Assembly: GCA_031267175.1 (NCBI GenBank)
Contig: JAIRZP010000129.1
Span: 1 to 5,750 of the forward strand
Direction: 5' to 3'
DNA: 5,750 nucleotides
Source of the DNA: Coriobacteriales bacterium
GTDB taxonomy: Bacteria > Actinomycetota > Coriobacteriia > Coriobacteriales > UBA8131
Under the pieces are notes generated by a model. It worked only from the letters and a program-made list of their open reading frames with translations, was not told the origin of the DNA and made no database searches. Shown here piece after piece: positions 1 to 5,750 of the stretch. The stretch's first letter is position 1; every line of letters begins with the position of its first letter. Made by a program: the position numbers and the translations under genes.

Positions 1-246
1 GCTATCCCAGAAGATGATGCCTTTTCCTTTTCAGGCCATAAGAGTTCGCGACATATCACCGACTAGGAAGCCATCGCAATGATTCTAGAGGCAGCCTCAT
101 TTACCGCGTGCCCTGACCTTGGCCTGTTAGAGAAGGCAACAAAGGGTGAGGTGATAGCCCAGCTAGGCACAAAAGGATTGTCGATCCGCCAGATCTCAAG
201 ATTGACCGACATAGGCAGGAACATCGTTCAGAAAGCCAAAGGATAG
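1..246 (+). pseudogene. C-terminal remnant of REP-associated (Y1-type) transposase, interrupted by TAG
   Basis: Frame 1 reads from the window edge to a TAG at 244-246, broken only by an in-frame TAG at 64-66. The text around the break reads HITD-stop-EAIAMI; family members commonly have ITDEEA here, so a single GAG-to-TAG change explains it. The tail, at about 175-237, contains GLSIRQISRLTDIGRNIVQ, matching the helix-turn-helix ending typical of IS200-like REP-associated transposases (related proteins end GLSIRQIxRLTGIxRxxVQ). The catalytic HUH and Tyr part would lie left of the window and is not seen. The REP-like hairpin starting 3 bases after the stop supports the identity. With the nonsense codon the protein would lose its DNA-binding tail, so the element is probably dead. 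The family call rests on recognised sequence pattern, not on a search. Confidence 0.75.
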
Positions 247-248
247 AT

Positions 249-277
249 GAGTCGGGAGAACCGTCCCCATGACTCCC
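249..277. repeat. REP-like imperfect hairpin next to the transposase stop
   Basis: GAGTC (249-253) pairs with GACTC (271-275), and inside it GGGA (254-257) pairs with TCCC (264-267), giving a stem with a 3-base bulge (CAT, 268-270) and a 6-base loop. An alternative pairing is GGGAG (254-258) with CTCCC (273-277). Imperfect bulged hairpins beside a REP-associated transposase gene are the usual substrates of these enzymes. The core GAACCGTCCC recurs at 385-394. That this is the cognate repeat or the element end is inference from position and structure. Confidence 0.55.
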
Positions 278-372
278 AGGTGGTTATTCGTGAGGCAATA
301 GGAGAAAACCGTGAAGTCGCATGAGCTTTTTTCTTGTGGATATTTAAGTGCAGAACTCAGAGAGGCGGGTGC

Positions 373-394
373 GAGTCACAAAATGAACCGTCCC
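373..394. repeat. Second, partial copy of the REP-like motif (GAGTC plus GAACCGTCCC)
   Basis: GAGTC (373-377) followed after 7 bases by GAACCGTCCC (385-394) repeats the layout of 249-267, where the spacing is 4 bases. The 10-base core is identical in both copies and 127 bases apart. The closing GACTC arm is missing here, so this copy cannot form the same hairpin. It may be the degenerate partner repeat of the element or a scattered genomic copy. The stretch 278-372 between the copies shows no reading frame, RNA gene or promoter that I can support. Confidence 0.45.
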
Positions 395-420
395 GTTTAT
401 GTTCGCGTTTATGTCCTATA

Positions 421-456
421 GGCTGGGTGCCACCAGCATACTGGCAGCACCCAGCC
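421..456 (-). terminator. Strong stem-loop at the 3' end of the oxidoreductase operon
   Basis: GGCTGGGTGC (421-430) and GCACCCAGCC (447-456) are perfect 10-base inverted arms. Inside them, after a 2x2 mismatch, CCAG (433-436) pairs with CTGG (441-444) around a 4-base loop. The hairpin begins 15 bases beyond the stop codon of the membrane anchor gene, the expected place for an operon end. No run of U follows in the minus-strand direction (TATAGGACATAAACG), so it is not a textbook intrinsic terminator. It could instead protect the mRNA 3' end. Confidence 0.55.
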
Positions 457-470
457 AAAGATTGATAGCC

Positions 471-1316
471 TCAGAACGGGTAATACCCGCGATTATTGGC
501 CGCCACATCAAAGAGATTGAGGATGGCGGGACTGCCTGCAAGCCACATCAAGACGCGGAAGGCAAGGCCTCCCACCAATGCACACGCAAGTCCTGTAAAG
601 ATAAGTATGCTCCCTTTGCCGTTTTTCCACACCATAAAGCCAGCAATCAGCGGCAGAACAGTGCCAACCACAACGACTCCAACCCAAAAGAGTACGCCGT
701 TGTCCACCAAGACGGGCTCGCCTGCCGTGATGCCAAAGGCGAGGAAGGCGAGAGTACCAAGAGCTGCTGTCAGCAGGACAAACAGGGCGGTCTTTTTCAG
801 TGCGATCGTGTCGGCTTTTTTGACTGCCAGAAGCGTGAGGTACAAGAATCCGCCCATCGTAAGGCCGCTGCACGCATATGCAGCCGGCAAGAGCAGGGTA
901 TTCCAAGCGGGACGTGTGCCGAGCATATAGCTTGAGCCAAACGACCAGCAGAGTACCAGTCCTATGACGAGCGCAACAAGGCCCAGACCCTTGCCAACAG
1001 CCGAAGAATCCTCAGTTTTTGCCAAAAGGGCATAGATGACCGCTACAATTATTCCGAGCGCGAGCATGATAAGCTCAATCGATATGCCTGAGAGGGAGCC
1101 GAGGTTGGTAACCGCACTCATAAAATTGAGAGGGCTGCCGAGGTGAAATACCGAAGCAATACCTCCCACAACCATGAGAGCAGCGGCAATCCAAGCAGCA
1201 AGCTTGCGTAGCTTGGCACCCACGCCAAGCAGCTCAGCCAATCCGATAAAGACCAGAGTGCCAGCACCGGTGCCGGCAAACAGGGTAAAGCATACTAAAG
1301 GCCACTGAATACTCAT
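471..1316 (-). CDS. DmsC-family membrane anchor, quinol-oxidising subunit
   Basis: Predicted polytopic protein of 281 residues that anchors the Mo-enzyme complex and takes electrons from menaquinol; DmsC proteins are about the same length. Hydrophobic segments lie near residues 5-27, 37-57, 79-98, 109-127, 137-163, 173-196, 205-229 and 235-260, giving eight helices. The segment with HLGSP (His58) matches the conserved HLGSP of E. coli DmsC, whose His is linked to quinol binding. WPLVCFT at the N-terminus and the Glu81 region also fit the family. The start is placed at ATG 1316, which overlaps the ferredoxin stop (ATGA) and sits 8 bases after GGAAGGGG. An in-frame ATG at 1334 would add six residues but lies on the ribosome site itself. 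It is the last gene of the operon. No dihaem cytochrome b features are seen, as expected for this family. Confidence 0.92.
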   Translation of the reverse strand: MSIQWPLVCFTLFAGTGAGTLVFIGLAELLGVGAKLRKLAAWIAAALMVVGGIASVFHLGSPLNFMSAVTNLGSLSGISIELIMLALGIIVAVIYALLAKTEDSSAVGKGLGLVALVIGLVLCWSFGSSYMLGTRPAWNTLLLPAAYACSGLTMGGFLYLTLLAVKKADTIALKKTALFVLLTAALGTLAFLAFGITAGEPVLVDNGVLFWVGVVVVGTVLPLIAGFMVWKNGKGSILIFTGLACALVGGLAFRVLMWLAGSPAILNLFDVAANNRGYYPF

Positions 1317-1954
1317 TGTGCCAGCCCCTTCCATGTCGCGATCTCAGGTGAGAGGATATACAGGGTTGATGGCTTCGCGTCAGAGCGGTCGTCCAACGAA
1401 TGAACCTTCTTGGAATCGAGACCGCCAGCCTCCCTGACCGCTTTGGATGCGGCGGAATCCGGGTCGTCCAGGTCGCCAAAATAGCGCGCCTTGCATGAGC
1501 AGTTGTGCACGCAGGGTGGCACCGCATGATACGGATCGTAAGAATCCTCCCAATTCTCATTTCCGTCACTTTGAGATGTCAGATGATTGCACAGTGTGCA
1601 TTTTTCCACAACGCCTTGAGCAACATTGTACTGGCGCACCCCGTAGGGACAGGCATAGATGCAATACTGGCAGCCGATGCATTTGTCCTTGTCGATGAGC
1701 ACGACATTGTTGTCCGGGTCGCGGTACGAGGCTCCCGTGGGACACACGCCTATGCAGGGCGAGTTCTCGCACTGCTGACAATTTACAGGCAACCAGTACA
1801 TCTCGGTGTTGGGGTACTCACCGGTGGGGCCAACGCCAACAACACGGCACCAATAGTTGCCCAAATCTATGTTGTTTTCGAACTTGCAGGCAACAATACA
1901 GGAGTCGCAGCCAGAACACCGGTCAAGGTCGATTACTAAAGTTCTTCTTGCCAT
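1313..1954 (-). CDS. Four-cluster [4Fe-4S] ferredoxin subunit (DmsB/PsrB type) of the Mo-oxidoreductase
   Basis: Electron-transfer subunit of 213 residues linking the membrane anchor to the catalytic subunit; E. coli DmsB is about 205. Four Cys groups are visible: C13-C16-C19-C23, C59-C62-C67-C71, C92-C95-C98-C102, and C119-C122 with C148-C152. All sixteen ligands for four [4Fe-4S] clusters are present. The ARYFGDLDDPDS stretch after the last group is the family signature. No signal peptide is seen, so it probably crosses the membrane bound to the Tat-exported partner. Two oddities: the spacing between C122 and C148 is lengthened by an acidic, aromatic loop, and the last group reads CVHNCSC, with an extra Cys154 and no Pro after C152. 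ATG 1954 is preceded by GGGAGG with a 9-base spacer. The stop overlaps the next start. Confidence 0.95.
   Translation of the reverse strand: MARRTLVIDLDRCSGCDSCIVACKFENNIDLGNYWCRVVGVGPTGEYPNTEMYWLPVNCQQCENSPCIGVCPTGASYRDPDNNVVLIDKDKCIGCQYCIYACPYGVRQYNVAQGVVEKCTLCNHLTSQSDGNENWEDSYDPYHAVPPCVHNCSCKARYFGDLDDPDSAASKAVREAGGLDSKKVHSLDDRSDAKPSTLYILSPEIATWKGLAQ
1325..1332 (-). promoter_or_regulatory. Ribosome binding site deciding the anchor gene start
   Basis: GGAAGGGG on the minus strand lies 8 bases before ATG 1316. It lies inside the end of the ferredoxin gene and overlaps the upstream in-frame ATG at 1334, which argues against that ATG as the start. With the ATGA overlap it suggests translational coupling of the two subunits. 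Confidence 0.65.
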
Positions 1955-1963
1955 GATTATCGT

Positions 1964-1969
1964 CCTCCC
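1964..1969 (-). promoter_or_regulatory. Ribosome binding site of the ferredoxin subunit gene
   Basis: GGGAGG on the minus strand is 9 bases before ATG 1954, inside the 21-base gap after the catalytic subunit stop. The gap is too short for a separate promoter, so the gene depends on upstream transcription but has its own strong initiation site. Confidence 0.7.
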
Positions 1970-1975
1970 TTCATT

Positions 1976-4900
1976 TTAATGGCCCGCCGCCGAAGCGTTG
2001 GGATCCCAATCGGTAAAGGTGATCATCGGGGTCACTTCCGAACCAATGGTGGTGCCGATATCCGGCGTGTATACATTCGTCTGGCTGGGCATGAAGGGAC
2101 GGAACTCCTCGGGCTCAACCCAGATATTGTCCGGTTTGGTTGACTTGGCTATCTTGACGGCAAATCCGCGATAGGTCATTGAGCCAAACACCTCGTTAAA
2201 GGGAGCCGTACCCTTGGTGAGCAGGTTTACGTTGCACTCCCGCCAGCCACCTGTCTTGGTCTTTTGCGAGTCGTCAAAAGCCTCAGGGAACCAGAACCGC
2301 TCCATCCAGATGACCCGTTCGTCCATACCCTGATTCAAGACAACCTGGCCCCGCGTGGAACCGCGCACCGAGCTGACTTCAACCCAATCCAAGTGTTCAA
2401 GGCCGTAGTTTGCAGCAGTAGCAGGGTGCATGCGCACTTCCGGAGCCGGATACAGCTCACGTGCAAAGGGGAGATGACGAGCAGTGCCATGATGGAAGTA
2501 GTTGACTCTGCCCGAAGTCAGGACAAGCGGGTACTCCGCGTTGTATCCTGGATATGTTTCGAGCGGACTCTCACTCGGCTCTATATGCTGGCATATGGGA
2601 GAGTAGCCTCCAGCAAAGCGATACTCTGGCTGAATCGCCTTAATCTCCAGGCCAATACTGGCATCCACCGTCTCCTGTGTCCTGGGGTAGTAATAGGGGA
2701 ACCCATCCGCAGCCATTTTAACAAGCAGAGAACAATAGACCTCGCATTTGCGCGATTCTGTGCCAAATCCTGCAGGAAGTCCATCGGTGGCCATTTGAAG
2801 GTGCTGATCGTACTGCCAGAACAGATCCGGGGGAACCTCACACCAGCCCTTGTCATTGGCAACGCCTGCGTCCATCTTTTCGCGCCACTCGTCGTAGTTT
2901 TCAAAAAGCTCAGAAAAATGCAGCGAACCGATTTCTGCATCGCATTGTGTGGCGTAATAATCTGTCAATGCCTGGGCCTCTGTCGAGTCCTCCTGCTCCC
3001 CATTCATCACGCCAATCCCCAAAGGAAAGTGCAGGGTAAACCTGCTCTGGTCGCAGTCGTGCAACACGCTTGCACCGTTGGAGTTGCCCGACTCCTCTGC
3101 GGCGACACTGTCCTCAGAATTTGTGCCGGTAACGGCTCCTATGGCACCGAGGACAATCTGTTCGCCAGATTCCATATACTCGTTGAGCTTGGCCGACGCA
3201 GCATTGACGATCTTGGTGGGAGCAACGGAGGATGAAACCGTCTCGCCAAGATGAATAACCGGTATGCGTCCAAAGTTGTAATTCATCTGCCTGAGCGAAT
3301 TGATAGTAGAAATGTCGGGGTATTCAACCCATTCCTCCAAGGGCAGCATCAGGTCTACATGTTCAACGTGGAAGGAGGTCATTATCGGATGTGAGCCGAT
3401 GATAAAGTCGAGTTCGTTGAACGCCTCGTGCCAACCAGCGGCGTTGCCTATCATAGCGAGCTTGTTGCCCGACATATCGTAAAGGACACGCGGCTTGTAG
3501 GGCACACCCGTCGTAATGGCCTGCAACGCGCTGGGAATATGACAAAAGACCCAGCCATTAGAGCCTTTATAGTTCTTCATGCCAAGACGATCCAACCACA
3601 TCTGGTTCATGATATAGAGCATGCCCTGAGATCCCGGAAAGCTTGGGACCATGGGAGGCGGACTGGGCAAGGAGGCGATGCGTGCCTCATTGGCCTCTCT
3701 GGTAGCACCAACAACATAACCAAGCCCATATATCTCGCAGAGAGCCCCGCCAAAGTTATTAAACATGGTTACCGGACGGGTAACCGGCGTGCCTGGCGGT
3801 AGGGAGAACACGGCATTATAGTTCTGGGTCAGGGTAACGCCCGGTTTATTGATGTAGCCCATAATCATGTCCAGACCTACGGCTCCCAGAACTGCTTGCG
3901 AGGAGTTCTGCTGCATGTCAGTGGCTACGCCGTGGACGATGCCGGCCACATAGGAGTTGGGGTCGGGCTTCCAGTCGGCGTCTTCCTTGCCAGAGGGCAG
4001 ATCGCCTCGTGCGTACAGCCTGATACCCGCCTCAATCAACGCGGCTGGCACCCAACAAACCTCCTCGGCGGCCTCAAGCGTCCAGGGGTTTGCCGTCTGT
4101 TGATAGAGCTGCCCTGCGGTAAAGGCGTCCTTGCCGTTGACCTCTCCAGACCAGAATACTTCCGGGTCAACCTTCGCGTCCAGAGCTGCGCTGTATTCAA
4201 AGGGTTGCAGACTATTGGTTTGGGCATCAAAACAGACATAGGCAGGGGTATCCTCAGGAGTTGACCGCACATAATCCGCAAAGACATCCTCTGCAAAAAA
4301 TGGGAGATTGGTGTCGGGATCGATAATGAAGGGCAGATTGGTCCAATACTTGACAAACTCCTCGTCGTAAAGCTCGTTCTCAAAGATATAGCGGAACCAC
4401 GTGAGCATCATCGCGCCGTCTGAGCCGGGCCGGATACGGAGCCAGAGGGTGGCCTTGGCAGCGTCAGGTGAAAGATTGGGATCGATAACGACGGTCTTTA
4501 CGCCGCGTGCCCTCAGATCCGCCATGCCTCGGCCGGACTCTGCGGTTTGGCTCACCGAGGGTTGTGCTCCCCAGAGAACCAGGCACCTGGTTTCGTTGAC
4601 AAGCCCTTTGGCTGCCTCAAATTGAGAGAGCCCTTTGAATGGCTCGACGACATCCTCATCGGCCATCGACTGAGAAGCACCGCCATACATATACCGTGAG
4701 ACCTCATAGCGCGGCATCCAACATTGAGGGCCACCTGGTTCAAAGCTATTGGGGGAGCCGAGTGCAAGGTTGGCCGAATTTGCCTCCATGCCGGTATAGA
4801 GACCGCCACCTCCGGTAGAGGTTATGAACGCATACGTCCCATACTTCTCGATTGCTTCCGCAATCTTACTACCTGCCAGTTCAAGCGCATCGTCCCAGCT

Positions 4901-5314
4901 GATTCGCTCCCAACTGGCGTTTTCCGCACCTCGTGTTCCCACACGCTTCAAGGGATAGAGCACACGCCGAGGGCTATAGACCGCATGAATCTCGTTGAGC
5001 CCTTTCAGGCACATACTCCCCTGATTGGTGGGGCCCAGTGGATGTCCCTCGATTTTGACAACGACGCCATCTTCCACATAGATCCTGCAGGGGCATGCTT
5101 TGATGCAGCTATGGCATGAGGATGTATACACCCTGCGCTCCGGAGCTGTATCTGCCCATGCCTGCGGTTGCTTTTTGAACGACGCAGCAACGCCTGTGGA
5201 GAGCGCGGTAACTGCGCCTGCCGCGGCCGCCAACTGAACGAAACTGCGCCGGGTGATATGCGCTTGCCTGGCCTGCTCTTCTTGCCTTACCTGAGTTGCT
5301 TGCATTCCACTCAC
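1976..5314 (-). CDS. Tat-exported molybdopterin oxidoreductase catalytic subunit, DMSO reductase superfamily
   Basis: Catalytic subunit of 1112 residues, expected to bind bis-MGD molybdenum and one [4Fe-4S] cluster outside the membrane. TRRSFVQ at 21-27 followed by a hydrophobic stretch (28-45) is a twin-arginine signal. C67-C70-C74 and C102, with CLKG after the last, form the N-terminal cluster motif. GGPQCWMPR near 194-202 places Cys198 where this superfamily carries its metal ligand, so Cys ligation is likely rather than the Ser of DMSO reductase. VVIDPN (275-280) and GVATDMQQNSSQ (462-473) belong to the cofactor-binding core. LTSGRVNYFHHGTARHLPF (932-950) and HLDWVEVSSVRG (974-985) mark the C-terminal molydopterin dinucleotide-binding domain. 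The length exceeds the roughly 800 residues of DmsA; low-complexity sequence at about 712-755 accounts for part of it. The GTG start overlaps the upstream stop; ATG 5305 is an alternative. The substrate is unknown: polysulfide, tetrathionate, catechol-dehydroxylase-like and other roles remain open. Confidence 0.95.
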   Translation of the reverse strand: MSGMQATQVRQEEQARQAHITRRSFVQLAAAAGAVTALSTGVAASFKKQPQAWADTAPERRVYTSSCHSCIKACPCRIYVEDGVVVKIEGHPLGPTNQGSMCLKGLNEIHAVYSPRRVLYPLKRVGTRGAENASWERISWDDALELAGSKIAEAIEKYGTYAFITSTGGGGLYTGMEANSANLALGSPNSFEPGGPQCWMPRYEVSRYMYGGASQSMADEDVVEPFKGLSQFEAAKGLVNETRCLVLWGAQPSVSQTAESGRGMADLRARGVKTVVIDPNLSPDAAKATLWLRIRPGSDGAMMLTWFRYIFENELYDEEFVKYWTNLPFIIDPDTNLPFFAEDVFADYVRSTPEDTPAYVCFDAQTNSLQPFEYSAALDAKVDPEVFWSGEVNGKDAFTAGQLYQQTANPWTLEAAEEVCWVPAALIEAGIRLYARGDLPSGKEDADWKPDPNSYVAGIVHGVATDMQQNSSQAVLGAVGLDMIMGYINKPGVTLTQNYNAVFSLPPGTPVTRPVTMFNNFGGALCEIYGLGYVVGATREANEARIASLPSPPPMVPSFPGSQGMLYIMNQMWLDRLGMKNYKGSNGWVFCHIPSALQAITTGVPYKPRVLYDMSGNKLAMIGNAAGWHEAFNELDFIIGSHPIMTSFHVEHVDLMLPLEEWVEYPDISTINSLRQMNYNFGRIPVIHLGETVSSSVAPTKIVNAASAKLNEYMESGEQIVLGAIGAVTGTNSEDSVAAEESGNSNGASVLHDCDQSRFTLHFPLGIGVMNGEQEDSTEAQALTDYYATQCDAEIGSLHFSELFENYDEWREKMDAGVANDKGWCEVPPDLFWQYDQHLQMATDGLPAGFGTESRKCEVYCSLLVKMAADGFPYYYPRTQETVDASIGLEIKAIQPEYRFAGGYSPICQHIEPSESPLETYPGYNAEYPLVLTSGRVNYFHHGTARHLPFARELYPAPEVRMHPATAANYGLEHLDWVEVSSVRGSTRGQVVLNQGMDERVIWMERFWFPEAFDDSQKTKTGGWRECNVNLLTKGTAPFNEVFGSMTYRGFAVKIAKSTKPDNIWVEPEEFRPFMPSQTNVYTPDIGTTIGSEVTPMITFTDWDPNASAAGH

Positions 5315-5750
5315 TTCTCCTTCCTCCGTTCTTTTCCTGTCCTGCTGATTTCTTGCTCCGTTACTACCCGTTCTCCTCCTTTACTGATAATCCATCCGTT
5401 GTTCCAATAGATGCAGCCAGACTGCTCCAGTTTGTCTACCAGTACACTCGGTTGCAGCGGTCTGCCGTCTCTCCCGTTTTCTTGAAGCAGGGTTGCATGA
5501 CGAAACAGGCTGTCAATTGCCGCCATGCTTCTCCGTTTGCCGAGGAATGCCAGTACCTCAAGAGATGCCTCCACCAGTTCGGGGAACTCAGCAGCAAAGC
5601 CCTCAAATCTCCTTCGTGGATCCATCGACTCAATGGCCGCACGGCCAATCGAGGTTGTTCGATAGGCAAAATCATGGATGAGATCGTCCACCTCGTCCTC
5701 GCTGAGCCCCTGTTTGCGCTGCGCGCTTAGCTCGACCGAGGCACTATCCA
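5311..5750 (-). CDS. Unknown protein, C-terminal 145 residues, winged-helix-like end; partial at the window edge
   Basis: The frame is open to the right edge of the window, so the start lies outside; only 145 residues are visible. I do not recognise the family. The visible part is mostly helical and charged. From about visible residue 57 it reads as a possible winged helix: a first helix ending LEVLAFLGKRRS, a second at SMAAIDSLFR, a recognition-like helix SVLVDKLEQSGCIYW, then a hairpin-like NNGWIISKGGERVV. The protein ends in a basic tail (TGKERRKEK). The stop overlaps the catalytic subunit start, so the two are probably translated together. A regulator of the operon is one reading; an accessory or maturation protein is another. 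I see no support for a TorD/DmsD chaperone in the visible part. The reading frame is solid; the fold is a guess. Confidence 0.75.
   Translation of the reverse strand, partial: DSASVELSAQRKQGLSEDEVDDLIHDFAYRTTSIGRAAIESMDPRRRFEGFAAEFPELVEASLEVLAFLGKRRSMAAIDSLFRHATLLQENGRDGRPLQPSVLVDKLEQSGCIYWNNGWIISKGGERVVTEQEISRTGKERRKEK
5317..5327 (-). promoter_or_regulatory. Ribosome binding site of the catalytic subunit, serving GTG 5314 or ATG 5305
   Basis: GGAGGAAGGAG on the minus strand holds two overlapping Shine-Dalgarno cores. GGAGG (5323-5327) is 8 bases before GTG 5314, and AGGAG (5317-5321) is 11 bases before ATG 5305. The first spacing is the more usual, and GTG also forms a GTGA overlap with the previous stop, so GTG is preferred. 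The two starts differ by three residues, ahead of the Tat motif, with no effect on function expected. Confidence 0.65.

Noticed and set aside
258..394. The 10-base direct repeat as an attachment site or CRISPR repeat
   Set aside because: Only two copies with a 117-base interval, and no integrase, spacer regularity or tRNA end nearby; the REP interpretation fits better with the adjacent transposase.
278..420. A promoter for the left flank
   Set aside because: No pair of -35 and -10 elements with proper spacing stands out on either strand, and no gene nearby would need one.
399..935. 178-residue plus-strand frame over the anchor gene end
   Set aside because: It covers the terminal hairpin and the antisense of a clear membrane protein; its low-complexity hydrophilic product is typical of an antisense shadow.
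1317..1334. Longer start (ATG 1334) for the anchor gene
   Set aside because: This ATG overlaps the ribosome site that serves ATG 1316, and the 1316 start gives the ATGA overlap and a family-like N-terminus.
1505..1939. 144-residue plus-strand frame
   Set aside because: It is antisense to the ferredoxin subunit, whose Cys motifs make the minus-strand frame certain.
2264..3235. 323-residue open frame on the plus strand
   Set aside because: It lies wholly antisense to the catalytic subunit gene, has no recognisable domain, and is explained as a shadow of the coding frame on the other strand.
5689..5691. GTG as the start of the rightmost gene
   Set aside because: The frame stays open through 19 more codons to the window edge, and no convincing ribosome site precedes the GTG, so the gene is treated as truncated by the window.
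5311..5750. TorD/DmsD-type chaperone call for the rightmost gene
   Set aside because: The context suggests it, but the visible C-terminus looks like a winged helix and shows no chaperone motif I recognise.

Overview
The window carries a leftward (minus-strand) respiratory operon for a three-subunit molybdopterin enzyme of the DMSO reductase (CISM) superfamily. Its left flank is the decayed tail of a transposon. Base composition is moderately GC-rich (mid-50s % by eye). The pairing of a Tat-exported Mo-enzyme, a four-cluster ferredoxin and a DmsC-type anchor occurs in many anaerobes. Combined with a REP-associated (Y1-type) transposase remnant and its GAACCGTCCC repeat, it points to an anaerobic bacterium such as a gut actinobacterium of the Coriobacteriia/Eggerthellaceae type. 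A Desulfitobacterium-like Firmicute is not excluded. The taxonomic call is inference.

Layout in transcription order (right to left): 5750-5311 is the 3' part of a gene of unknown family whose C-terminus looks like a winged helix. 5314-1976 is the 1112-residue catalytic subunit, with a twin-arginine signal, an N-terminal [4Fe-4S] motif and a likely Cys molybdenum ligand. 1954-1313 is the electron-transfer subunit with four [4Fe-4S] motifs. 1316-471 is an eight-helix DmsC-family quinol-oxidising anchor. A strong hairpin at 456-421 closes the unit. Joints are tight: a GTGA overlap, a 21-base gap with a strong ribosome site, and an ATGA overlap. The four genes therefore look co-transcribed from a promoter right of the window.

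The left 420 bases hold no intact gene. Positions 1-246 (+) encode the C-terminal end of a REP-associated transposase broken by an in-frame TAG. It is followed at once by a REP-like hairpin (249-275) and, 127 bases on, by a second copy of the core GAACCGTCCC. The rest of 278-420 shows nothing else I can support.

How the parts work together (family knowledge plus inference): menaquinol is oxidised at the membrane anchor, electrons pass through the four clusters of the ferredoxin subunit to the N-terminal cluster and bis-MGD cofactor of the catalytic subunit outside the membrane, and an unidentified electron acceptor is reduced. The substrate cannot be read from the sequence. The protein is clearly longer than a standard DMSO reductase and carries a putative Cys ligand rather than Ser, so plain DMSO/TMAO reduction is not the leading guess.
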